Below, piece by piece: positions 17,441 to 26,220 of a stretch of DNA of 64,000 nucleotides (positions are counted from its first letter, which is position 1; each line of letters opens with the position of its first letter). A program made the position numbers and the translations under genes. The notes below the pieces were generated by a model, which saw nothing but the letters and a program-made list of their open reading frames with translations, was not told where the DNA came from and did not search any database. The stretch is taken from assembly GCA_029561305.1 (NCBI GenBank), contig JAKQJG010000376.1, positions 1 through 64,000 of the forward strand, in the 5' to 3' direction. The DNA comes from Bacteroidota bacterium. GTDB taxonomy: Bacteria > Bacteroidota > Bacteroidia > Chitinophagales > Chitinophagaceae.

Positions 17441-17878
17441 ATGCAGCAAAAAAAGAAAGTAGGAGTTGATGTAATATTGGATGTATTAAAAGAAACACTG
17501 GCAGCTAATCCGGAGTCAGACTTTATAAAGAGCTTACTATTTCAATACCAGGAAAGAGGAGGCTTAAGCAAAAAGCAACTGGAAGGCCTCTTGGGGAAAG
17601 CCTCCAAAGTAGTATCCATTTCGGAAGCCAAACTGGCCACGCTGGAAGCTATCATTTTAAAAAAACATGCAAAACACCGGTCTGATTTACCTGCGCCAAC
17701 ACCTCTTTATACAAAGGACGAATCTGTTGGAAAGATCATTGATGAAATTCTTGAAAAATTTCCCCAGCATAAAAGAGTGGTTTTTTACAAAACCAAATTT
17801 GACAACAATGAAACTTTGTCCGCTGTAGAAAAAACAGAACTGGAAAGGTTTAAAAAATTACTGTTTGACAAAAAATAA
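17441..17878 (+). CDS. Hypothetical protein
   Basis: 145-aa ORF with good coding character; no recognised domain. Confidence 0.65.
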   Translation: MQQKKKVGVDVILDVLKETLAANPESDFIKSLLFQYQERGGLSKKQLEGLLGKASKVVSISEAKLATLEAIILKKHAKHRSDLPAPTPLYTKDESVGKIIDEILEKFPQHKRVVFYKTKFDNNETLSAVEKTELERFKKLLFDKK

Positions 17879-17913
17879 AAGAGCAATTTGAGCCTTCGCC
17901 CAAATTGCTCTTT
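17878..17913. terminator. Bidirectional intrinsic terminator between convergent genes
   Basis: AAAGAGCAATTTG-AGCCTTCGCC-CAAATTGCTCTTT, perfect 13-bp stem. Confidence 0.85.
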
Positions 17914-17933
17914 ATACAACCGGTAAAAAGGTA

Positions 17934-18908
17934 CTAACTGAATAAACCACCTTTTTTTAACTCTGTTGTTCCTTCGCCAATCAAAAATCCATTTTGATAT
18001 ATCTGTATTTTATAATTACCCTGCTGAAAAGTTGCGCCCGGTACAAAACCAAATTCTACAAATTTTCTTTTTGCTGTTTCCACAATAACCGGAAGTTTTG
18101 TTGTGAATTTCTTTTCTCCTTCTTCCCTGGTTGTAAACATGCCTGACCCGCTTGCTTCATTGGTGATTACCTGGCCATCGGGACCTGTGATCGTTACAAA
18201 TACATCTGTAGATCCTGCAGGAGCAATACGGTTATCAACATTAAAAGATATCAAAAGCTTGTCAACACGTTTTGCAGTCTTTGTTTCTTTTTCCTTTCCT
18301 TCACCTTTAACATTGATTGGTTTTACCTGTATGTTTGAAGCATTTAGTGTGGAAGCCACATCGACTTTTGCCGCCAGTTCATCTTTTGCGGTAGACGTAG
18401 CCGTTAGATCGGCAGTCAATTTTTCTTTATCGGCAGTTAAAGTAACTTTATCAGCTGTTAAACTTTGATTCTCCTGTGTAAGTCTTGCTACGTCGGCTTC
18501 CATTGTCGTAATAGTGCCGTTTAATTCATCAATTAATTTTTTAGCTCTTCCTAACTCAGCAGCAGTAGCATTCCGTTTGTTTAAAATGCTTCTGATCTCA
18601 GTTTTTGCTTTGGCTATTTCATTATTACTCGCTGTCAGTTTTCCTTCTAGTCCTTTGTTGATGCTGCTCATCGAATCAAGCCTTGCAAGTGATGCATCAA
18701 AATTGCTTTGGATGGAGCTTTTTTCATCAGAAACTTTTGCAATCTGCGTTTGCTGTTGCTGAATCTGTTCGCCGGATTTAGTGTGGTCTGAAACGGCATA
18801 TATACCAAGACCCAGCACGGCAGCCGACAATACGCCAATAATAATATTTTTTGTTTGAGATCTTTCTGGTGCCTGGGGGGCAGCAGTTGTTTCATAGTTT
18901 GTATTCAT
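17934..18908 (-). CDS. Hypothetical membrane-anchored coiled-coil protein
   Basis: N-terminal TM (IIIGVLSAAVLGLGIYAV), long heptad-rich segment with TADKVTLTADKEKLTADLTATSTAKDEL, C-terminal beta-rich domain. Confidence 0.75.
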   Translation of the reverse strand: MNTNYETTAAPQAPERSQTKNIIIGVLSAAVLGLGIYAVSDHTKSGEQIQQQQTQIAKVSDEKSSIQSNFDASLARLDSMSSINKGLEGKLTASNNEIAKAKTEIRSILNKRNATAAELGRAKKLIDELNGTITTMEADVARLTQENQSLTADKVTLTADKEKLTADLTATSTAKDELAAKVDVASTLNASNIQVKPINVKGEGKEKETKTAKRVDKLLISFNVDNRIAPAGSTDVFVTITGPDGQVITNEASGSGMFTTREEGEKKFTTKLPVIVETAKRKFVEFGFVPGATFQQGNYKIQIYQNGFLIGEGTTELKKGGLFS

Positions 18909-19322
18909 AAAATAAGTTTTTTAATTGAAGATTGATTTGTTTAATCAGAATATTGGTTTTTAATAATTTTCACCTGGGAGTCTCCACAACACACATTTTC
19001 GAAAACCGTGCCATAAATTATGGGGAGCAAAACGGTACCTGTTTGTTTTTGCAGTTCCTTAACTTTTGGCAAGAGAAGTTATGCACGCAAATAACAAATA
19101 CAGCAGCATGGTAAGCTGAACAGGCGTTTTTTAAAACGCAGATACCCGGAAGACCTTAATAACGAGGAAAGGTTTACCCACGAAAAGAAAAAAATAATTC
19201 AGCATGCTGTAAACCATCGACAGGTTTTCTTCGTAGGTATAATTGGTTTTTCAAAGGATATGGATTTAAAACGGGGCAAGATTTCTATCTACGCCCCTCT
19301 TTTATTTGTTTACTTTAATAAT

Positions 19323-20309
19323 TTACTCAGGAAGAACAGCCGGTTGTACTGTCTTTTTATTAAGACTGTCAGTTTTGGCTTCATGCAGAGATTGCCTTTC
19401 TTTATATTGGCTGTAAGCTGCCATAATATATTCATGAAACTCCCCGGCACTGCTGCTTTTTGTAAATTCATAGGCAGGTCTGTATCTTTTCATAAAGAGT
19501 TGCAGGTCGTTCTCAACAAGCCCGGTTGCCATCTGCACCAGCTCTTTATTAAATCTGGTGTCTATAAATACTTCTTGCTCCCGGATTATTTTAAACTCAT
19601 ACGACGCATTTAAAATGTACTGGTAAAATTCAACCACTTCGCTGTTAAGCGTAAATTCAAAACCTGGCCTGTATTGTTTCATAAAAACATCCAGTTCATT
19701 TCCTTCAAGCCTGGTTACCCTTCTTACCGCAGATTTATTAAACCGGTAGTCAACAAACTTTTCTTTCTCTTCTTCTTCAAGCCGCTGCCGCATTTTTTTT
19801 AATTGTTTATTTCTCTTAAACCGGAATATATTGATTAGCTCATCCAAATCAACACCGGCAGCACCGGAATAACTGTTGGTGCTTAATTTAATACCCGGTT
19901 TTTGGTAGTTAAAAGCTTTGGCATACCGTTCCCGGTTCTCTGCAGAATCCTGGCGGTAGCTTCTTGTAAAGACTTTTACTTCCTTCAGTCTTTTGTATTT
20001 TTCGTCTACCCTTATATGTAAAGCAATATCAAAGATGCCGCTGTTGGGTACCTGGGCTACAGCAAATTTTAAAGTGGGTTTGTTTTTGTAAATAAAAATA
20101 AGTGAGTCCCTTTCACCTGCAAGTATATTATACCTTCCGTTTGAATCTGTAACGGCCATGACGCCGCTGCTGCTTTGGATGATTACATCTTTTACGGGAA
20201 CTGTTTTTGTGGAATCATACACCGTACCGGTAATAACCACCTGGCCTTTAGTAAATAGAAAAAGCAGGCAGCATGCAACTGTAAAACGTATTTTGTACAA
20301 AAGCCTCAA
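19323..20309 (-). CDS. Carboxypeptidase-like regulatory domain (CarboxypepD_reg-like) protein
   Basis: GQVVITGTVYDSTKTVPVKDVIIQSSSGVMAVTDSNGRYNILAGERDSLIF; tandem internal duplication in the C-terminal half. Confidence 0.75.
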   Translation of the reverse strand: MRLLYKIRFTVACCLLFLFTKGQVVITGTVYDSTKTVPVKDVIIQSSSGVMAVTDSNGRYNILAGERDSLIFIYKNKPTLKFAVAQVPNSGIFDIALHIRVDEKYKRLKEVKVFTRSYRQDSAENRERYAKAFNYQKPGIKLSTNSYSGAAGVDLDELINIFRFKRNKQLKKMRQRLEEEEKEKFVDYRFNKSAVRRVTRLEGNELDVFMKQYRPGFEFTLNSEVVEFYQYILNASYEFKIIREQEVFIDTRFNKELVQMATGLVENDLQLFMKRYRPAYEFTKSSSAGEFHEYIMAAYSQYKERQSLHEAKTDSLNKKTVQPAVLPE

Positions 20310-20374
20310 TTGTTAGTGTTTGTATGCCGCAATATTATAGCAGAAATGCTGTATGAAAAACTTACCGCTTCTTT

Positions 20375-21238
20375 TTAACTGTTATTTGTGGCTTGCAATA
20401 AGTGGCTTATCACTTCCGGGTAATGTTTGTGCTCGAGCTGGTGGATCTTTTGCGCAAGCGAAGCAGGCGTTTCATTTTCTTCAATGGAGCAGGTAGCCTG
20501 CTGTATAATATTACCGTGGTCATATATTTCATCCACATAATGAATGGTGATACCACTCTCCTTTTCTTTTGCAGCAAGTACAGCTTCATGCACTTTGTCG
20601 CCATACATACCCTTGCCACCATATTTTGGTAATAGTGCCGGGTGTATATTGATGATTTTGTTTGGAAACTTGTTGATAAGTGTAACGGGCACTTTCCATA
20701 AAAAACCCGCCAGCACTATAAAGTCTATATGTTGCCGGGCTAATTCGGGCAAGTAAGCGTCTTCTTCATAAAACCGCTTCTTTTGAATAAGCAGCGAAGG
20801 TATTTTCCTGGCAGCTGCCAGGTTTAATACCCCGGCTTGCGGGTTGTTGCAAACAATAAGACTAATCTTAACAGCACCATTGTTTTGAAAATGGTCGATT
20901 ATTTTATGCGCATTGCTCCCGGCACCACTTGCAAAAATGGCGACATGGGTAACGGGGCTCTTTTGCCGGGTCATCCTGGTCCAGACCTTTGTTAGGTATT
21001 TTTTAAAAAACGGGTATTGGCCAAAAGGAATGCTGACAAGCAAAACACAGAGCGGCCAGATCAAGGTCATTGCGATGATATACAGTACTACCCACAGGCC
21101 GTTTTTTTCCAGCCCGGTTGATATCAACAGCCTGCGGGCCAGGTAACCACAAAGACTGCCGCCAAGGGCAAAAGTGCAGAGAATTAAGAAAAGCTGGAGA
21201 CCATTCACTTTCCATCTTTGCTGTAGTTTGCTGAACAT
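20375..21238 (-). CDS. purN: Phosphoribosylglycinamide formyltransferase with N-terminal two-TM DUF6787-like domain
   Basis: PurN motifs: VAIFASGAGSNAHKIIDHF, LAGFLWKVP, IINIHPALLPKYGGKGMYGDKVHEAVLAAKEKESGITIHYVDEIYDHGNIIQQ. N-terminus: MFSKLQQRWKVNGLQLFLILCTFALGGSLCGYLARR. Confidence 0.88.
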   Translation of the reverse strand: MFSKLQQRWKVNGLQLFLILCTFALGGSLCGYLARRLLISTGLEKNGLWVVLYIIAMTLIWPLCVLLVSIPFGQYPFFKKYLTKVWTRMTRQKSPVTHVAIFASGAGSNAHKIIDHFQNNGAVKISLIVCNNPQAGVLNLAAARKIPSLLIQKKRFYEEDAYLPELARQHIDFIVLAGFLWKVPVTLINKFPNKIINIHPALLPKYGGKGMYGDKVHEAVLAAKEKESGITIHYVDEIYDHGNIIQQATCSIEENETPASLAQKIHQLEHKHYPEVISHLLQATNNS

Positions 21239-21420
21239 GCCGCAAAAGTGCTGCAAAAATTTAACAAATGAGGCCGGAGGGTCTGAAAAGTAGGTTTATA
21301 AAATTCTGTTTACAAAAACATGACAATGGGTGCATGGAACATACAACAATCGGCTGAAAATCAAGCTGGACAAGGAAAAAATTTTTTTTAGAATGTTGAT
21401 ATATTGTGAACATACATACT

Positions 21421-21428
21421 TATTTTTG
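21421..21428 (+). promoter_or_regulatory. Candidate Bacteroidetes -7 promoter element (TAnnTTTG) for the ACIII operon
   Basis: TATTTTTG, 47 bp upstream of the likely actA start (21475), with TTG trimers upstream at plausible positions. Confidence 0.4.
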
Positions 21429-21474
21429 CAGCCGGATAAAGGTTTTTTCCCCACCATCATCCTTAACAAACTGT

Positions 21475-22758
21475 ATGAGTCGTTATAGAAAATTCTTTCA
21501 AACTTCACTGGTAAGTGTACTTCTTATTGTAATATTCTCGTTCTCAAATAGTGCAGTATTGGCTGCTACCGGAGAGGAACTTTTTAAAGCTAACTGTGCC
21601 GCTTGCCACAAGCCGGATGCTGATATGACGGGTCCGATGCTGAAAGGCGCCAGGGAAAGAGCCCCTAACCCAGAGTGGGCTTATAAATGGGTGAATAATG
21701 TGAATACCATGGTGGAGACAGATCCATACGCAAAAAAACTGTTGGCTACCTGGGGTTCGAAAATGACACAGTTCAATCTGCCTAAAGATGATATCAAAGC
21801 AATATTAGATTATGCAGATGCCTATACCCCACCTCCGCCTCCGGGTGGTGGTACCGGAGCGCCTGCACAAGACAACTCCCTTCTCTTTGGTATCCTAACC
21901 CTGATCCTTGCTGTTGTTGCCTTCATTTTATTACAGGTAAACAGCAGTCTTAAAAAATTATCGGATGAAAAAGACGGGGTGTTCAGGAGTGAGCCTGTTC
22001 CTTTCTACCGCAATAAAGCCTATTTGATGACTGCAGTTATTGTGTTGTTCTGTTTTGCAGGATATAAAACAACCAATGCGCTGATCGGGCTTGGCCGTAT
22101 GAAAGATTACCAGCCAAAACAACCTATTTATTATTCCCATAAAGTACACGCCGGCACCAACCAGATCAACTGTTTGTATTGCCATAGCGGTGCGCAAGAC
22201 AGTAAGTTCTCAAATATTCCATCAGTGAATGTGTGTATGAACTGCCATAAATCAATTAATAAATATGAAGGTCCTGATGAATTGAAACTTGAAGATGGTA
22301 CGGCAGTTAACGGTACAGCAGAAATACAGAAGTTGTATGATTATGCCGGCTGGAACCCTGCGTCAAAAAAATACGACAAACCGGGTAAACCCATCGAATG
22401 GGTGAAGATCCACAACCTGCCTGACCATGTTTATTTCAATCATAGCCAGCACGTGAAAGTGGGCAAGCAGCAATGTCAAACCTGCCACGGTGAAATTCAG
22501 GAAATGGGTGAAGTGAAACAATTCAGCGATCTCAGCATGGGCTGGTGTATCAATTGCCACAGGGAAAGCAAGGTTGACTTCTACAACACAAAAACCGGAG
22601 AAGGTAACAAGTTCTATAGCATTTATGAGAAGTTCCATGATGAAATGGCCGACTCAGTAAGGAACAAGAACGGTAAAATGGTGGAAAATCCACACAGGTT
22701 AGACAGTGTAACAGTGGAGAAGATCGGTGGTACAGAATGTCAGAAATGTCACTATTAA
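21475..22758 (+). CDS. actA: Alternative Complex III multiheme cytochrome c subunit (ActA-like, hexaheme)
   Basis: Six CxxCH motifs (CAACH, CLYCH, CMNCH, CQTCH, CINCH, CQKCH); first gene of an actA-F order. Confidence 0.88.
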   Translation: MSRYRKFFQTSLVSVLLIVIFSFSNSAVLAATGEELFKANCAACHKPDADMTGPMLKGARERAPNPEWAYKWVNNVNTMVETDPYAKKLLATWGSKMTQFNLPKDDIKAILDYADAYTPPPPPGGGTGAPAQDNSLLFGILTLILAVVAFILLQVNSSLKKLSDEKDGVFRSEPVPFYRNKAYLMTAVIVLFCFAGYKTTNALIGLGRMKDYQPKQPIYYSHKVHAGTNQINCLYCHSGAQDSKFSNIPSVNVCMNCHKSINKYEGPDELKLEDGTAVNGTAEIQKLYDYAGWNPASKKYDKPGKPIEWVKIHNLPDHVYFNHSQHVKVGKQQCQTCHGEIQEMGEVKQFSDLSMGWCINCHRESKVDFYNTKTGEGNKFYSIYEKFHDEMADSVRNKNGKMVENPHRLDSVTVEKIGGTECQKCHY

Positions 22759-22785
22759 TGTAATGTGTTAATGTGAAGATGGCTC

Positions 22786-22857
22786 AATTTGAAAATGGCT
22801 TTAAACCAGTGGCAGTCAATTTTCAAATTTTCAAATTATCGAATTTTCAAATTATAG
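22786..22857. repeat. AT-rich phased repeat between actA and actB
   Basis: aattttcaaattttcaaattatcgaattttcaaattatag with inverted aatttgaaaat upstream. Confidence 0.6.
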
Positions 22858-22858
22858 T

Positions 22859-25800
22859 ATGGAAAAAAAGTACTGGCAAAGTTTTGGTGAATTAAATCAA
22901 TCAGAATCTTTTCAGAAAAAGTCGGAGGATGAGTTCCAGGAGCAATTGCTGCCTTTGGAAGATCTGGATAATGGTTTACTGGATGCCAAAAGCCCAAGAA
23001 GGGATTTTCTTAAATACTTAGGTTTCAGCACAGCTGCGGCTACATTAGCTGCCAGTTGCCAGACACCAGTACGCAAGTCGGTTCCATTCTTAAAAAAGCC
23101 GGATGATTTAGTGTTGGGCGTGGCCAATTACTATGCTTCTACTTTTGTAAATGAAGGAGATGTGCAGCCGGTAATTGTAAAACAAAGAGACGGCCGTCCT
23201 ATAAAAATTGAAGGAAATGAAAACTCAAAAATAACAGGAGGGGGCACCAGTGCCATGTCGCAGGCATCGGTACTGGATCTATACGACACCACCAGGGTTC
23301 GCCATCCAAAAGAAAAATCAGGCGGACAGTTTAAAGAGGTTCCCAAATTTGATCAGCTGGATAAAACCATTGCAGATAAACTGGCAGCGCTCGGTGGCAA
23401 ACCCGTTGTATTATTAACCACAACACTTAACTCTCCTTCAACAGCACAGGTAATAACTGAATTTTTAGCAAAATACCCTGGCAGCCGCCATGTTCAATAT
23501 GATGCAGTGAGCTATAGCGGTATGTTGCTGGCCAATGAGGCCTGCTATGGTAAAAGGGCAATTCCTTCTTATCATTTTGATAATGCTAAAGTAATTGTGA
23601 GCCTTGGCGCTGATTTCCTTGGCACATGGTTGAGCCCGGTTGAGTTCACTTATCAATATCAAAAGAACAGGAAAATTTCGGGTACAAAACCTGAAATGAG
23701 CCGTCATATACAATTTGAAAGCTATCTCAGCCTTACCGGAAGTAATGCAGACGACAGGTTTGTACACAGGCCTTCGGAAAAAGCGGCTGTTGCTTTAAAT
23801 ATTTTGGCAAAATTGGGTGGCAGTGTTACAGCACCTGCTATCAGCGATGCAGCAGTAAACAAAGGGATTGATGAAACCGTTGCACACCTCAAAGCAAATA
23901 GCGGCGCGGCATTGGTTGTTTGTGGCAGCAACGACGTGAACCTGCAGATCATCGTAAATGCCATCAACGAAGCAATCGGTGCTAATGGTAAAACAATTAA
24001 CTGGGCCGTTGCCTCTAACTACCGCCAGGGTATAGACGCCGATTTTAATACACTTGTAAATGATATCAATGCTGGTAATATCGGCGCTTTGCTGGTATAC
24101 GGAGCTAACCCGGTATACAATTACCTTAACGGCGCCAAACTGGGTGATGCGATCAGCAAATTACCATTGACCATCTCTTTCAGCGGCACCATTGATGAAA
24201 CAACCGAGTGTTGCAAATACATCATCCCTTCGCACCACTGGCTCGAAAGCTGGGGTGATGCAGAACCTAAAACCGGCCATTTTTGCTTACAGCAGCCTAC
24301 TGTTAATCCATTGTTTAAAACAAGGCCTTTCCAAACGTCTTTGTTGAAATGGGCTGGCAGCACAATGGACTATGAAGCTTACTTTAAAGATTTCTGGACT
24401 AAAAAGCTGGGTACAGCAGAAGCATTTCATGCTGCACTGCAGTCTGGTTTAATAGAAACAGCTGATACAGTGGGTGGAGCCACTTTTAGCAGCGCAAAAC
24501 TGGCTGAAGCAGCTTCCAAAGTAGCTACGGCAAAACAAGGTTTTGAAGTGGTGCTTTATCAAAAAGTTGGTATGGGAAGCGGAAGCCAGGCCAACAACCC
24601 CTGGTTGCAGGAAATGCCTGACCCTATTTCAAAAGTAACCTGGGATAACTATGCTATGGTAAGCCCGGCCCTGTATAAAGAATTGACTGGAAAAGACCTT
24701 GTTGGCGAACAGCGTGATGGTGATGCCTATGAAGTAACACCAGAAAAGCCGGTTGTAAAGATCAAAGTTAATAATATAGAGAAGGAATTGCCAATGCTTG
24801 TTCTGCCGGGTATTCATCCTAAGGTGGTGGCAGTTGCAGTTGGATATGGAAGGGCAAGTAAAGACCCCGTTAATACAAAAGAGAACATTGGCAAAGCAGC
24901 AAATGGTGCTGGCGTAAATGTATATCCGTTTGTAACATTTGACGGTACCGGTTTCCGGTATTCAGGTCCAGCGGAACTTTCCAAATCAACCAAAGATCCA
25001 TACATGCTTGCACAAACGCAGGTGCATGGTTCTTCAGAAAGCAGGCCAGTCTTATACGAAACGAATTTAAAAACATTTATAGCCAATCCAGGCAGGGTAT
25101 TAGAAGAAGCTACGCATGAAAGAGCACTGCTATTGCATGGTTCACATGGCGAAGATTTTGTAAAAGATGCCACCATTTATCCCTACTATGATAAGCCGGG
25201 TGTTAAATGGGGAATGAGCATTGACCTGAACACCTGTACTGGTTGCAGTGCCTGCGTTATTGCCTGTACTGCAGAAAACAATGTGGCGGTGGTTGGTAAA
25301 AAGCAGGTGGCGAGATATCATGAAATGCACTGGCTTCGTATTGACCGCTATTTCACTGGCGATGTTACCAATCCTGATGTAGTGTTTCAGCCGATGCTGT
25401 GCCAGCATTGCGATAATGCTCCTTGCGAAAACGTTTGCCCTGTAGCTGCCACCAACCATAGCAGTGAAGGCCTTAACCAAATGACTTATAACCGTTGTAT
25501 CGGTACAAGATATTGCGCAAACAACTGTCCGTTTAAGGTTCGCCGTTTTAACTGGCTGGATTATAATGGTGCAGACAGCTTTGCAGATAACCAGGAGACA
25601 TTAATTGGGTCGGATTTAGATGATGTGACATTACAAATGAACGACGACTTAACAAGAATGGTGTTGAATCCGGATGTTACAGTTCGTTCAAGAGGCGTAA
25701 TTGAAAAATGTTCTTTCTGCGTTCAGCGTTTACAGGAAAGCAAGCTGGCTGCTAAAAAAGCAGAAGACCCAACATTGGTACGTAATGTAAAAGTGGCATG

Positions 25801-26047
25801 TTCACAGGCTTGCCCTGGAGGTTGTATCACTTTTGGTAATGTGAACGATCCAGAAAGTGAGGTGTCCAAAGCAAGGGCCGATCAGAACAGGAATTTCTAT
25901 GTGTTAGAGCAACTGCATGTGCTGCCAAATGTGAGTTACCTGGCTAAAATTAAGAATACAGACAGGCATGTAACAAATGAGAAAGCAGAAGAGGGTGGTC
26001 ATGGCGAAAAGAATGCAGCGCATAAAGCAGAAAAAGCACACGGATAA
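22859..26047 (+). CDS. actB: Alternative Complex III iron-sulfur/molybdopterin-like subunit ActB (TAT-variant-translocated)
   Basis: SPRRDFLKYLGFSTAAATLAASC TAT-type signal; ferredoxin motifs CTGCSACVIACTAENN, CQHCDNAPCENVCPVAAT, CIGTRYCANNCPFKVRRFNW. Confidence 0.92.
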   Translation: MEKKYWQSFGELNQSESFQKKSEDEFQEQLLPLEDLDNGLLDAKSPRRDFLKYLGFSTAAATLAASCQTPVRKSVPFLKKPDDLVLGVANYYASTFVNEGDVQPVIVKQRDGRPIKIEGNENSKITGGGTSAMSQASVLDLYDTTRVRHPKEKSGGQFKEVPKFDQLDKTIADKLAALGGKPVVLLTTTLNSPSTAQVITEFLAKYPGSRHVQYDAVSYSGMLLANEACYGKRAIPSYHFDNAKVIVSLGADFLGTWLSPVEFTYQYQKNRKISGTKPEMSRHIQFESYLSLTGSNADDRFVHRPSEKAAVALNILAKLGGSVTAPAISDAAVNKGIDETVAHLKANSGAALVVCGSNDVNLQIIVNAINEAIGANGKTINWAVASNYRQGIDADFNTLVNDINAGNIGALLVYGANPVYNYLNGAKLGDAISKLPLTISFSGTIDETTECCKYIIPSHHWLESWGDAEPKTGHFCLQQPTVNPLFKTRPFQTSLLKWAGSTMDYEAYFKDFWTKKLGTAEAFHAALQSGLIETADTVGGATFSSAKLAEAASKVATAKQGFEVVLYQKVGMGSGSQANNPWLQEMPDPISKVTWDNYAMVSPALYKELTGKDLVGEQRDGDAYEVTPEKPVVKIKVNNIEKELPMLVLPGIHPKVVAVAVGYGRASKDPVNTKENIGKAANGAGVNVYPFVTFDGTGFRYSGPAELSKSTKDPYMLAQTQVHGSSESRPVLYETNLKTFIANPGRVLEEATHERALLLHGSHGEDFVKDATIYPYYDKPGVKWGMSIDLNTCTGCSACVIACTAENNVAVVGKKQVARYHEMHWLRIDRYFTGDVTNPDVVFQPMLCQHCDNAPCENVCPVAATNHSSEGLNQMTYNRCIGTRYCANNCPFKVRRFNWLDYNGADSFADNQETLIGSDLDDVTLQMNDDLTRMVLNPDVTVRSRGVIEKCSFCVQRLQESKLAAKKAEDPTLVRNVKVACSQACPGGCITFGNVNDPESEVSKARADQNRNFYVLEQLHVLPNVSYLAKIKNTDRHVTNEKAEEGGHGEKNAAHKAEKAHG

Positions 26048-26170
26048 TAAGCCACTCTAACCTGCACAGGAATGAAGTACTGGAGGTGAGTTGTTCGCAC
26101 GTATAAATGTTGAAATGGTTATAAAGCTGAAATGCTTAATTACTGAAATTGAACAATAAAAAAAATGCCT

Positions 26171-26213
26171 GGCCTCTCCCGATAACAATCGGGAGAATGA
26201 GGGTGAGGCCTCA
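26171..26213. repeat. REP-like palindromic element between actB and actC
   Basis: Perfect hairpin TCTCCCGAT-AACA-ATCGGGAGA (26175..26196) with outer GGCCTC/GAGGCC arms and TGAGGCCTCA palindrome. Confidence 0.8.
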
Positions 26214-26220
26214 ATAAGAT

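Noticed and set aside
18909-19322. Possible ncRNA or tRNA in the 400-bp intergenic gap
   Set aside because: No cloverleaf, no convincing promoter/terminator pair; short + strand ORFs here are antisense to the neighbouring CDS or unsupported.
22859-26047. ActB as an active molybdopterin oxidoreductase
   Set aside because: Operon context and ferredoxin-like C-terminus fit ACIII ActB, where the molybdopterin-like domain is considered cofactor-free.
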